Shown here one piece after another: positions 10,180-21,074 of a stretch of DNA of 64,000 nt; the stretch's first letter is position 1, and the number at the start of each line of letters is the position of its first letter. The notes beneath the pieces were generated by a model. The model made no database searches, was not told the origin of the DNA, and saw only the letters and a list, made by a program, of their open reading frames with translations. The stretch is from Lunularia cruciata (taxonomy: Eukaryota; Streptophyta; Marchantiopsida; Lunulariales; Lunulariaceae). The stretch lies in contig OX419756.1 in the NCBI GenBank assembly GCA_948567375.1, forward strand, positions 48,374,333 to 48,438,332. The letters run 5' to 3'. Both the position numbers and the translations under genes were made by a program.

Positions 10180-11166
10180 CAATGAGTGGTGGTGTTGCTT
10201 GTTGGACTTGTGGTGGACCTCACCATCGGAGAGAGTGTACTCAGGGCAGTGGACCTGATACCTCACGTACATCATAGCCAGCATAGAGGTAGTGTGAGCA
10301 TTGCCATAGATTTGGTCACACTAGTGACCGGTGTTTTGACCTACACTCGGAGTTACGGAGTGGTTGGGCTGTTATGGCTGGTAGTAGAGGAGCTCCAGTT
10401 CATGGAGAACGAGGTGGTAGAAGTGGTGGTAGTACCTGCCCTTACTTTTGACACAGCTATGGCTACTCGGATTGAGCAGTTGGAGCAGAGATTGGCTAGT
10501 ATGGCTATTGCTCAGAGGAAATCAGATTCGGGTGCTAAGGCTTCCACCTCATATGTTGGTGATAGAGATGTTTTGGACTTCATGTGCGGAGCAACACAGG
10601 TGGATGCATCTGTAGTAGTGAGTAGGAGTGCAGTACGTGTTCCAAAGCCTAGAGGAGCATCAGTGGAATTGGACCCACAGAGAGGAGAGGTTGGGAGACA
10701 GGTCAGACTTCCCCAGTCTTTCACGCTATCTGAGGCATTGCAGATGACATCCATGGTTCCTAGACATCCTAGTGCAGGTGTGGTTGGTGGTGATGGAGTA
10801 CATGATGGACTACCTGCTAGTTAGCCACCTACTACTACATAGATTGAGTCTAGCATGATGTTGGGGGCGGCTCAACTGATTTTGCGGCATCCTTTGTTTT
10901 CAACCAGTGACATGTTTACATTGGGAGTTGACCCAACCCCAATGTTCCGGTTGGCTGCCACGTTGTGTGAGAGTAGAGATGGTGCAATTCCTACTACTAG
11001 AGCAGAGGTGGTTGGTAGTGGAGCTAACTTGGTTGAGGAGCATGGGATCCGTTCAGCGACCAGTGGTTTATGGCAAGCAGCAGCGGCTAGACTAGAGGAG
11101 TTGCCAGCTAGACCGGCCTTTGAGAGAGCACGGTTCACACCTGGCGTTGTTCTATTGGATAACTAG
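10180..11166 (+). pseudogene. Nucleocapsid zinc knuckles and gag-pol linker of the DNMT gypsy element
   Basis: Two CCHC knuckles lie in one frame: CWTCGGPHHRREC at 10200-10238 and CEHCHRFGHTSDRC at 10293-10334. They are separated by a short stretch with two TAG codons. After a frame change, a coiled-coil-like linker (ATRIEQLEQRLASMAIAQ) and low-complexity sequence run to about 11166. Zinc knuckles bind genomic RNA in the particle. I do not recognise a domain in the linker. Confidence 0.7.
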
Positions 11167-11179
11167 AGGGGGATTTTTT

Positions 11180-11640
11180 GTTTGGTGGGACCTTCAGGGA
11201 AGGTCTATACACCACAGTGAGTCTTGTTAGACTCTGGTGCGCAGCCCCTTATGTTGGGGAAGGCTGCAATTGTCGGTCTGGAGTTACGGAAGACCAATGT
11301 GGAGAGGTGTCCATTTCAGATCCAAACATCTCTAGGTGGTGGTTCGACATAGTACATCATATGTGGAGAGCTTGTTGTCCAGGTTCAGCCTAGTCATCCG
11401 ATTGATAGCTCGGTGGTGAGAGCTCAGGCTATTGCGACAATAGCTGAGTCATATGATGTGCTAGTTGGGGAAGCAATGTTATACCCCATGGGTTTCAGCA
11501 TTGACTACTGGGAGGAGATAGCCTCTTATAGACCTGGTTGGCAATCTGGTGAGGGACGGGTATGTCACCTACCAATACGCTTTAATAGTGGCAATCTTAG
11601 GCTCACTACAGTTCGGGACCATGGCAGCATCAGTTTTAGC
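11180..11640 (+). pseudogene. Aspartic protease of the DNMT gypsy element
   Basis: The active-site motif LLDSGAQPLMLGKA starts at about 11224 (DSG codons 11230-11238). It is followed by the downstream DVLVGEAMLYPMGF stretch, which fits the second conserved hydrophobic-glycine block of retropepsins. The frame holds single-base damage and changes near 11600 into the frame used by the methyltransferase domain. Confidence 0.65.
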
Positions 11641-11929
11641 TTTCAGTGGTGCAGTTACTTGGCCTAGTGACTTGTTGGAGTGGAACGCCCATGCAAAGGA
11701 TACTCCAGTTCCAGAGGAGATCACTAGGCTTTGGAGTACAAGTGGGATTGTTCCATCCACCTTGGATGTTCCATTGTGGAGTTCAGAGGAGGTATTGCAG
11801 CAACATGCAGATCATTTGGTGCAGCAGGCTTGGAGTGGAGCCTTCGTACCATCAGGAGATGAGTGTGAGGATGAGCCTCCAAAGGCGATTGCTTTGACAC
11901 CTCTGGATACCACACTCATTGCTTGCTAG

Positions 11930-12920
11930 TATCTAGTAGAGGAGATATGCCTATTGGAGTTGTTTGGAGGGATCAGCACCGGACTAGCTGCGGTGTTACA
12001 GGCGGGTATACGAGTATAGAGGTACTTGTATGTAGAGAGAGATGAGATTGCTAGGCAAGTCTCTCTACATCATGTGGCACACTTGGCCTATTAGTATCCG
12101 GAGTTATTACCGATGTCAGTAGTCATAGGTTACCAGAAGGCCCTATCAGGAGACATTTCCTTATTGGGGGCGCATGACCTAGAGAGACATGGGCATATTC
12201 ACTTGGTGATTTCTGGATGGCCATGTTAGGAACATACAGGTGTTGGTAGAGGATTGGGTCTTCAAGATCCTTGTTCTGGTGTGTTTTAGGAGATGTTACG
12301 GATACTACGACATCTCTAGGTTCATCAGTCTGTTTCTCCAGCTTACCCTTTGAAGAACATTCCTTTGATGGGTGATTCTTGCACCAGAGTGCTGGCGAGT
12401 ACACATCAGGTCCATTCTTGGATGGGACCTGCTGTATTGTTAGATGCAGCCAGAGTGGGATCACGGACTCATCGTCTTTGTCTTTGGTGGACGAACCTCT
12501 TACTCAGAGAGGTTATATAGCGCGCTTATGATGGGATTCAATGACTTAACCAAATCCTTATTGATGATATCTTGGATGTTGGGCGTCAGTCTCAGACATT
12601 GGTAGTGGCTGATAGGTCACCTATGGCAGTGGTGAACCTAGTTGGACTGCCTAGAGCTGCATTTACCACACTCATGAGTTTCCCAAGCTCTCATGCTTTT
12701 TGAGAGGGAGGACTTGGACTTGTTTGGGACTCATAGTTACAACAGTTGGTGGAGCCCAACGCTGATGAGAGAGAGCGGGCAATGGGTTTTTGCACCGGTA
12801 TTACCGTTGTTCCAATAGTGTCAGAGGCATCTATGCGTTAGGTTTTAGGTCAGGCTATGGACCTGAACTGTTTGACCTAGATTTTGAGCCTTGGCTTGGC
12901 AGAGCAGCGTAGGATGCACT
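11930..12920 (+). pseudogene. C5 cytosine-DNA methyltransferase domain inside the gypsy polyprotein
   Basis: A single reading frame (codon starts congruent to 2 mod 3) shows the C5-methyltransferase motifs in canonical order. Motif I LELFGGISTGLAAVLQAGI (11954-12010) binds SAM. The next block, YLYVERDE, is at 12023-12046. Motif IV VISGWPC has its catalytic Cys codon at 12224-12226, and the following Gln codon is now TAG. Then come a motif VI-like KNIPLMGD (Lys where Glu is expected), motif VIII GSRTHRLCLWWTNLL (about 12458-12502), a motif IX-like ERERAMGF (about 12770-12790), and motif X with LGQAMDLNCL (about 12843-12872). The frame has 11 stops, 9 TAG and 2 TGA, and no indels needed. The order I to X is unlike rearranged DRM enzymes and fits DNMT3-like or other canonical enzymes. 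It lies between protease and RT. Confidence 0.85.
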
Positions 12921-13299
12921 TGATAAGCATCACCCCTCGGACACTTGTGAGCCTTGTGCCTATTGAGACGATTCAGGCACATGCTGGGGCGATGGACCAA
13001 GTGGACATGGTTTTCTTGGGACACATCCAGTAGCTACTAGGGAGAGTGGTCTACTTGGAGTCCATCCAGGTGAGCGTGGGCTACTTGGATTACACCCTTG
13101 GTCCACATGGGATGCAGCTAGAGGACGTGTAGAGCTTGTAGCTAGAGTGGAGGGAGTTTTTCACACAGAGGTTGGGACCTCTAGTGGTTGGGAGCATGAC
13201 ACTATTGCTCCCAAGGGCCTAGTGTAGCAGCTAGTCTGTACATTTTCCACTCCTACGACAGTTACAAAGGACACTTGGGAGCCAAATCTTGGACCCAAG

Positions 13300-14082
13300 C
13301 TTACTGGAGAGGAAAGACAAAGGGTTTGGAGGTTCTTGAGGAGCCACACAAGTTGTTTTACCTTCAGTATGAAGGATTTGGGTACTCTGAAGGGACTTGG
13401 TATATGGATTGAGCTGACTAGCGATACACCAATTTTCTGACGTCCTTATCGATATAGTGAGATGGAGAGGACATTGATTCAGAGCCGGAGTAGTGACCTT
13501 TTTGAGGTTGGTTTGGTGGCAATTTCACATGGAGAGTATGCATTAGCGACAATGATGTCAGCCAAGATGTATGGCAACTATATAGATAGGTGGATGTGTG
13601 GAGATTACCGTCCTATCAACTGACAAACCAAGGCTGATTGGTATGCCATGCCTACACTAGAGGAGATTTTTGATGCAATTGGGCATGCAAAGATCTTTAG
13701 TACTTTGGATCTTCAAGCGGGATATCATTAGTTGCCGATCAAAGAGGAGGATAAGTCCAAGATAGCATTTTGGGCTATTGATCCTCACGGCAAGGATGTG
13801 TTATATCAGTGGAGGTTCTTATTATTTGGGTTAAAGAATGCTCTTGCTGAGTTCTAGAGGGTCATGGATAGGATCCTAGCTGGATTAGATTTTTCTTGGT
13901 GTTATATTGATGACATTTTAGTCTATAGCACTATTATGGAGGAGCATGAGAGACAGTTGTTGGAGGTGTTTGAGAGGTTGAGATCTCATGGACTCAAATT
14001 ACATCCTGGGAAGTGTAGGTTCTTCCACGAGCAAGTTGAGTATTTGGGTCACACTATCTACCCCGGAGGACTTGGTGTTTAA
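13300..14082 (+). pseudogene. Reverse transcriptase of the DNMT gypsy element
   Basis: RT blocks in order: CGDYRPIN, WYAMPTLEEIFDAIG, IFSTLDLQAGYH, WRFLLFGLKNA, and the catalytic YIDDILVYS with YIDD at 13903-13914. TGA codons replace Arg near 13437 and 13621. TAG replaces Gln near 13729 (the usual YHQ position) and 13856 (the usual FQRVMD position). A TAA follows at 14080. Between the methyltransferase and RT, about 12920-13300, is a degraded linker I cannot assign. Confidence 0.8.
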
Positions 14083-14085
14083 CAG

Positions 14086-14715
14086 ACCAAGGTGGATGCT
14101 ATTGCACGTATTCCTTGGCCTATGGATGTGAGCAGAGTGCGAGCATTCCCTGGGTTGGCAAACTTCTATCGCCGCTATGTTAGAGGGTTTAGTGTCATTG
14201 CCAAGGCCTTGACAAAGCTGACCAAGCTTATATATGAGTGGTGTTGGGGAGATGAGCAGGAGAGAGCTTTTGTTGAGCTCAAGGAGAGGTTGACATCTGC
14301 TCCTATTTTGAGGAGACTGATCAGGGGACGACCATTTCAGGTTCATACTAAATGGAGTATGTTGGGGCTTGGAGTGGTGCTCACCCTGCATGATGATGAG
14401 GAGAAGGAGTTTGTGGTGGCCTATGCTAGTCACTCCAACAATTCAGCGGAGGCGAAGTATAGTTCATATGAGAGAGAGTGCTTGGTAGCAGTTTGGGCAG
14501 TAGCACATTTTTTATGTTACCTATTTGGTAACCTCTTCACTCACATCACTGATCATCAGCCGCTAAAGTGGTTGATGGAGTCCGACAAGCTTTCAAGGAA
14601 GCTTGCACGATGGGCTCTGATTTTACAGGAGTATGATTTCATGGGTGTTCACAGACCTAGAGTGGTGAACAGCGATGCAGATGGGTTGAGTAGAAACCCA
14701 TGTCCCAGCCAATAA
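14086..14715 (+). pseudogene. RT connection and RNase H of the DNMT gypsy element
   Basis: The frame is open from 14083 to the TAA at 14713. It contains RAFPGLANFYRRYVRGFS (thumb), then RNase H blocks FQVHTKWSMLGLGVVL, YSSYERECLVAVWAV and HITDHQPLKWL, ending in the typical NSDADGLSRNP linker. The first catalytic Asp position reads HTKWS instead of the usual TDAS-type sequence, so the RNase H active site may already be altered. Confidence 0.8.
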
Positions 14716-14757
14716 GATCAGACCGGAGCACGTTGGCATGGTGAGACAGATGAGGAG

Positions 14758-15936
14758 ATGGTGCCAGGTTGGCATGCATTGGCCTTTCTGTGTATATTTG
14801 CAAAGGCTTTGGTGGTATCTCTCTCAACGCATACAGGAGGAGTTATTGAGGTCATAGATCCAGAGAGTGAAGATATTGGTACAATTCAGGGAGACATTCA
14901 TGATGATGTCTTAGTGATGGACTATCTTTGCATTGGTGTTGTGGGTGGCACAGTTGGGGCCAAGGAGAAAGACCGTGTTCTTCAACGAGCCAAACGGTTC
15001 AGATTGGAGTGTAGACACCTTTTGTGTGTATGGGAGGATGGTAGAGTGCGAGTAGTACCACTTCCATCTCAGAGACCACAGTTGGTCCGTCATGCTCATG
15101 AGGAGCTAGGACATTTTGGAGTAAAGCGTACGTATAGCTTACTCTAGAATCATTATTGGTGGCGCGGTATGCAAACCAAGGTAAAGTAGTTTGTTGCCAG
15201 ATGTGTGGTTTGTGACCAAGTTAGAGCATCATTCAATGCTCCTACGCCACAGTTATACCCATTACCTATCATGGGATTGGGTTACCATTGGAGGTTGGAC
15301 TTTGTTGGACCTTTACCGCTGACTATGAGACATCATCGGTATGTTTTGGTGATGGTAGAGCACTTCTCCAAGTGGATTGAGTTGGTGGCACTTCTTGACA
15401 AGTCTAGTGAAGGGATAGCTTACTCGTTTCTTGATCGAGTTCTTAGTCATTTTGGTGCATCAGCTGAGGTTTTGACTGATCAAGGTACAAAGTTCTTGGG
15501 GGAGTTTTAGGTCTTGTGTGACAAGGCCTTGATTGATCATCGTACTATATCCCGAGATCACCCTGAGGTAGATGGCTTAGCAGAGAGAGTGGTTCAGACG
15601 GGGAAGAGAGGATTGCAAAAGTATGGTTTACAGAGAGGCCACTTGGGAGATTGGGATCTCCAATTACCTTGGTTGGCCATGGGCTATCGGTTCAGCCGGC
15701 AAGCCTCCTTAGCATCCTTCTCTCCATACTTTCTACTCTATGGACAAGATCCAGATTTACCTACAGCCATTCATCAAGATGCTATTGTAGTTTTGGACTT
15801 GGATGACCCCGATGTATGGATGAGCGCATGTTCTCAACGGGCAGAGATCTTTCGGAGAGTGATATTGATGGCCTTTGAGAACTTGGCAATTGCTCAGCAT
15901 AGAGATACTTTACGCTATGCTACCATTCAAGGATGA
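14758..15936 (+). pseudogene. Integrase of the DNMT gypsy element
   Basis: HHCC zinc region (HAHEELGHFGVKRT, CVVCDQ), then the DDE core: RLDFVGPLPL, VLTDQGTKF, and VDGLAERVVQT carrying the Glu. A typical ASFSPYFLLYGQDP block follows. TAG codons at about 15145, 15187 and 15508 and TGA at 15934 interrupt it. Canonical positions imply former CAG and CGA at several of these. No chromodomain follows; instead the frame leads to a PHD finger. Confidence 0.8.
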
Positions 15937-16335
15937 GGTTATAGACCCTCGATCCGTCAATTTCATCCAAGTGACTATGTATATCTACAACAGACAGCAC
16001 CGACGACACTTGATGTTTCTACAGGCCGCACTATCTTGAGAGTGCGTGAGGTTTTGCCATATGGAGTCCTTGTGTTAGAAGGACGTGATGGTGTTTTTTG
16101 GAAGGATCATGTGTGCAATTGTGTGCCATGCCACCTCCCAAACATTGATGGTACTGTGGACCCAAGCTTGGCACTTGTATGTGCAGGCTTGAGGTGTATG
16201 TTATGTGGCTCTTCTGGTGGAGCTGCTACTATGTTAGTGTGTGATAGCTGTTCGAGAGGATGGCATATGGCATGTATGACTCCTCTCTTCACGGTGGTTC
16301 CTCAAGGATAGTGGTTATGTCCTAGATGTACTTGA
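15937..16335 (+). pseudogene. Integrase C-terminus with PHD finger, DNMT gypsy element
   Basis: After an SH3-like integrase tail (HPSDYVYLQQ), a Cys4-His-Cys3 PHD zinc finger spans 16195-16332. It has CMLC, then CDSC, WHMAC with the His, and WLCPRC before the terminal TGA. Spacing and the tryptophan before the last Cys pair fit PHD fingers that read histone H3 tails. A TAG at 16309 precedes WLCPRC. This reader takes the place chromodomains have in chromoviruses, suggesting a targeting role; that is inference. Confidence 0.75.
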
Positions 16336-16596
16336 CCTATAGCTAGTTCATTCTTTATATGGTATAGATTGCAGACAGGCAACTAACGATGGAGCTCCAT
16401 AGCACCCGGCCTCTTGATCTTTGCCCATTAGAGGGTATACCATATACTTAGAGTAGATGGCTATCTGGAGTTAGAGGGACCTAACCGCCAGCTAGGGGGG
16501 CAATTGTGGCACTTTAGAGTCTATGTATGACTTATGTGTGAGTTGTGCTTCTATAGCTATGTATGTTGTGTAGCGATGTATATACGCACGACAGTT

Positions 16597-17044
16597 GTCA
16601 CGCCATTTGTAGTGCCGCATCTAGATGCTCGAACACTAGAGTTCTAGTGATAGTAGTTAGAGTTATTTCAACAGTTTCTCAGAGACTACTTTTTGATAGT
16701 CAGATTTTGTGTTCGGGATACTGACTTCACGGTGAGGCCCACCGTCACTTTGCACCATTTGCACCGTTGAGTGTGCCGTCAGCGGGACCATTAGGGTTTC
16801 AGCGCTAGCTCGAGTCCAGGAGGTATAGTTTTGAAGTGAGCTCTAGAGAGCTCACTTCTCTGATGTTGAGCTTTCAAGTTCCTGGCTATGGTGGATAGAG
16901 GCCGGTGAGCGTCACCTGGATTCTCTATGCTTGAGTGGGTGTGGCTTGACTGTAATCAGTGCCCAGTTGTTGGCAGTTTATAGAGTGACAGATCAAGTAC
17001 TGATCTAAGTTGAGTTGAGTTGAGAGTGGTAAACAATCTGATTA
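16597..17044 (+). repeat. 3' LTR of the DNMT gypsy element
   Basis: About 90% identical to the 5' LTR 2075-2518, starting TGTCACGCC and ending CTGATTA, where the terminal CA is lost. A G-run (CTAGGGGGGC, about 16493-16501), a possible polypurine tract, lies about 95 bases upstream instead of directly adjacent. This leaves open whether the LTR really begins at TGTGGCAC, 16505. Confidence 0.7.
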
Positions 17045-17166
17045 TTGTGGCAATTTAGAGTCTATGTATGACTTATGTGTGAGTTGTGCTTCTATAGTGT
17101 ATGATGTTGACAGCGATGTATGTTGTGTAGCGATGTATGTTGTGTAGCGATGTATATACGCACAAC
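17045..17166 (+). repeat. Duplicate of the pre-LTR segment, after the 3' LTR
   Basis: Sequence starting TGTGGCAATTTAGAG repeats 16505-16593 (TGTGGCACTTTAGAG), so the 3' LTR is sandwiched between two copies. The second copy has an internal expansion of the unit GTATGTTGTGTAGCGAT. One reading is that the LTR begins at 16505 and a second, truncated LTR follows head to tail. Alternatively it is a recombination scar. Confidence 0.6.
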
Positions 17167-18188
17167 ACATATTTGTATCTATTAATATTTTATAGTATCA
17201 TTAACTTGTTATTAAATTATAATGATTTAGTAAAATAATAATTGATATTAGTTGTTGATTGTTCTTTCAGTTGTACTCTATCTTGTAGTAAGAAAATTAA
17301 TGTAAAGGAACCAAGACTGAACGGTTTGCTACAGAGTAGGTGTATGCATTTAGTAGAAGAATTTCTCAAAATAGATCATTTTTCAAAATAAAGTATTTGA
17401 TTTTCATTTTTACATTGACTATAGAAGTTGTCCTTTGAAAAGACCACAATAGCAAACTATCAACAGCAATTTTTTATGCATGTACGAGTGATCAAAGTGA
17501 TAGAAGAGAAAATATAAATAAGGATATAAAATTAGTTCATCAAAGGGATGGTGATATTATTTTTAAGCTTTAAAGGGTCAGAATGCTTTCGTATAATTTG
17601 AATGTTACTTAACTAGATCGGGTTTTGAAAGCAATATGGTTGTGAATGTCGGTGACGTCTAGAGCGTTCCCTCGGTCATTTGGATTTCAAGAAAGATTTG
17701 GAGATTTTTTAATCATTGGAGAATATTTATTTGAAAGTTTTTTTGTAGTTCTATGTTCCAAAAAACTTCATTCAAGAAAACTAAGCGTTTTATAAAGTCC
17801 CTTTCAAATAGCTTCCGTTGCTAAACTAGCACACAATGTTTTGTGTTTAGCAAGAGATTTGGAAAGAAAATTCACAAATCATTTTACATAAGCCAAAGAG
17901 GTAAAGAGCGGAATCCTCTTTTTGTCTAATAAGAATAACATTTTAAGCTTTTGGACTTAGCTAATAGCTTAAAATTGTGCAAAAGGATATGGTCTTTAGC
18001 TTTGATTCTTGACTAGAAACCATATCCTTTACTGGCTTAAAATTGTGTAAAAGGATATGGTGTTTAGTTTTGTTTCTCTAAAATTTTAAGTTTAAGTTAA
18101 GTCCAAAAGCCCCCCTCTCACGAATCTACTTCTCCGAACTATTTGGTGTAACCAGAAACTAGTCATCTATGAAAGGAACTTGGACCCT
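17167..18188. other. AT-rich intergenic spacer
   Basis: No gene seen. An imperfect direct repeat (GCTTAAAATTGTG... at 17967-18004 and 18035-18072) encloses an inverted ACCATATCC at about 18019-18027. It could form a small hairpin, but nothing points to a function. Confidence 0.5.
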
Positions 18189-18674
18189 CATTTTAGTCGG
18201 AGTCGGCGCGGGGAGATGCGGGAGAGTGTGGAGACGGGAGAGGAGAGGGAGAGACATGAGACAATTTTGATAATTTCTGAGTGCTCTCTAGCATGTAGTA
18301 TTTGAGTGAATAGTCAATTCTCTTTGTTTTTCAATTTCGGTTCCATTTGTACCTAGATTGAAGACTATGGAGAATGGAGTAGAAAGTAATGAAGATTTTT
18401 AGTTTTTTTGGGGTTGAGAGTGATCATTATACATTGAGAGTGATGGGTTGGGAATTTTCATTTCTAATCTCTTGGTTTTCATAATTAATTTCAATGGGAA
18501 TTTAATTTGAAAATTTTGGAGATAGAAATTGAAAGTTATGAGAGTTTATAGATTTTAAGGTTTGGAGAGATTGTTTTCTTATGTGAGTTGGGATGTGAGG
18601 GGTTGTGGTTTTGCAGATATGGGGAGATATGGAGAGGAGTATCATGTGTTACTATCACTATTCTTGTGCTAGCC

Positions 18675-19313
18675 ATGGCTACACCTTCCCATGTGGGGTC
18701 GCCTAGAGCGGGTCGGGATACACCATGCCCGGTGTGTCACCGACGCTTTACCTTGCAAGGGGTAAAGACCCATGTGGGAAGGATGCACAAGGACTATGAT
18801 TGGACCTCTTGGGATGCCCACGTGAGACAAGCGACCGCATCGACAGTAGTGACACTTGGGATTATGCACGCTTCTTCTATACCTTTGTTGATCGTTCCAG
18901 GGATACCGATTGAGTCGTGGGAGTGGTTAGCTTCTCAAGCGGGTTGCATTTTGGGGTTATTTGAGACTAGTTTGCCATGTCCACGTCTATTCCATAGGCT
19001 ACCCCGCACACTCCATGATGAGGCTAGACAGGCTTTTTGCCTACCACTGGATCGTTTGTCACGTGATCCCTTGGACGAGTTAGCATGGTTCTTATTCCTT
19101 CCTCGATGGTGTCTTTGTTATGCTAGAGGAGGACGCGCGGGGCATAGAGAGATGGCGGCTAGATTTCGTCGATTCCGAGTGGGGGATTGGGCAGCGCTTC
19201 AGGAGGAGTCTATTAGGGCTACACTATTTAGGAGACAGGCCATCGCCACAGGATACCACAGATTCCACTTGATTACGACGATGTCGGACATTGGGTCAAG
19301 CGGGAGAGTTTAG
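18675..19313 (+). pseudogene. RLE element copy 1: N-terminal C2H2 zinc-finger region
   Basis: I place the start at ATG 18675, in a good plant context (GCCATGG); an in-frame ATG lies upstream at 18588. Residues about 15-36 form a classical finger CPVCHRRFTLQGVKTHVGRMH (CX2CX11HX4H). Single N-terminal fingers of this type bind target DNA in R2-like elements. The rest up to 19313 is a Trp- and Arg-rich linker. A frameshift near 19300 separates it from the RT part, as comparison with copy 2 shows. Confidence 0.7.
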
Positions 19314-19315
19314 TA

Positions 19316-21071
19316 GAGCAGCACGAGCGCTACACCCTTTGTCTATAGCGAGTCCTACTGATGAGACCATCTCTTCCCTACGCTCATTGCATCCTATAGC
19401 AGTAGAGGGACTACCACTAGAGGTCTTAGATTATCAGCCTGAGCAGCTTTAATGTCTTGATATATCACTATTTGCACAAGTATTGTGCATTGCCCCTCGC
19501 CTTTCCTCAGGAGGCTTGTCAAGGATGGTTTATGAGCACCTTAGAGATTGCTTCCAAGCAGATGATCCTTCTAGTGGTTTTACCAAGTTGTTTCAGGTGG
19601 CTGCAGCACTAGCGAGAGGAGACATTCCTATGTCTGTTAGTTGGGTCTTAGGTGCTAGTCGACTTCTCGCAATTGAGAAGGACACGGGATGCATTAGACC
19701 GATTGCTATTGGAGAGATCTTTTTGCATTTGGTCAGTCGTACCATTGTCCTTCAGCATTGTTCTCACTTTTGACAGCACCTTAGTCCACATTAGTTTGGA
19801 GTAGCTACACCTAGAGGATGTGAAGCTATATCTCTAGGCATTAGAGCACTCCTAGATATCCATCCGGAGGGGGTCGTCCTACAGGTGGATGTTGAGAATG
19901 CTTTTAATAGCGTCTCACATGCATCCATCTTTAGAGAGCTTAGGGAGGCTGGTGGATCCTTGGCGAGTCTCATTCTTTTTGTGCGGTCTTTTTATGGCTC
20001 TCTTGCTTCCCTTTACTACCAGCATGGTGGTTCACAAGAGGGAGTCACTGTCTTGGAGTCAATTGTTGGTACACGACATGGAGATCCTTTGGGGGGGCCC
20101 TTATTTGCCATGGCTCACTTTAGAGCTCTCCTATCTACTACTTTGGCCATGCCAGGTTGTGTATTTCCCTCCTTGGCAGATGATACACACATCATAGGCC
20201 TTGTAGATCAGATTAGGCAGGCCTTTGACTACTTGACTACCGAGCTACATCTAGTAGGCTTGAGAGTCAAGGTGTCAAAGTGTAGGGCATGGTCTCCTTT
20301 AGGTATCCCTCCCCACCTTGAGCTTCCAGAGGGGTGTATCACATCCACAGATGGACTTTGTGTTCTTGGAGTGCCAGTAGGATCGTAGGATTTTGTCACA
20401 CGCTTCTTGGATGCTGCCCTTGCAGAGGATGTTCTCCATGTGGATGACCTTCCATTACTAGGAGATCCGTAGGTGGCATTTGGTATACTCTCTTCCAATA
20501 TTGCTCGTCGACCATCCTACCTCATCCGTACAGTTCCCCCCTCACCGGCCTTCCTATCACGTCTGAGAGCATTTGATAGGAGGATTATGGGAGTCTTTGG
20601 TGATATTATTGGACCAGGGACTTTTGAGTGTGTGACAGGGGATTTGGAACGTTTACAGACGGCTCTTCCGATCTCATGTGGTGGAGTTGGCTTGCTTTCT
20701 ATGGAGGAGATGGCACCTATAGCGTTTTTGGGTAGTTGGGCTCTCTTGCACCCCTACTTGCCTCTCGTTTTGTGGTTGATGATAGGCCCGTTTTGGAGAC
20801 TTATGTGACAGAGGTGGAGGGAGGATCCTTTTCTCTCCAGGTGTTATTGCGGCAAACGAGAGATAGTCTATCCCCACGAGCACGAGAGGGTTTTCCATTG
20901 TTTGCTTCACTATCGTCAGATTGGACTAGAGGTTTACAGTCTTCCTTGATGGAGCGAGAGTGTGAGCATACGCTACATTCTCTCTTAGTTGACTCGTCCA
21001 TTCCTCAAGCTACTAGAGCACGTCTACGCTCTTGCTCCGGCAAGGATGCAGGCTCGTGGATCCTAGCTTGA
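19316..21071 (+). pseudogene. RLE element copy 1: reverse transcriptase
   Basis: Non-LTR RT blocks: CIRPIAIGEIFL (block 1-2), QVDVENAFNSVSH (motif A Asp), GTRHGDPLGGPLF (motif B), SLADDTHIIG (motif C with LADD instead of YADD), then LHLVGLRVKVSKC. Stops include TAA at about 19450, TGA at about 19771, TAG at about 19801, 20386 and 20470. A thumb-like region follows to about 21070. Long stretches are readable, so decay is moderate. Confidence 0.75.
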
Positions 21072-21074
21072 CCA

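Larger units (their letters stand above)
2075..17166 (+). mobile_element. Ty3/gypsy retrotransposon encoding a DNA methyltransferase and a PHD finger (degenerate, nested)
   Basis: The domain order is 5' LTR, gag with two CCHC knuckles, protease, C5 cytosine methyltransferase, RT, RNase H, integrase, PHD finger, 3' LTR. RT before integrase places it in Ty3/gypsy. It is interrupted within gag by chromovirus copy A (3879-9525, duplication GTCTC); removing that insert rejoins gag in frame. Without the insert the element is about 9.4 kb. The coding region has more than 20 in-frame stops and several frameshifts, so this copy is dead. Nearly all stops are TAG or TGA where family consensus or context expects Gln (CAG) or Arg (CGA). 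The exact LTR limits are uncertain because of an extra duplication at the 3' end. Confidence 0.85.

Noticed and set aside
11930-12920. Independent host methyltransferase pseudogene inserted in the retroelement
   Set aside because: There are no introns, no flanking duplication and no poly(A); it shares frame direction and decay spectrum with gag and pol, so it is best read as part of the polyprotein.
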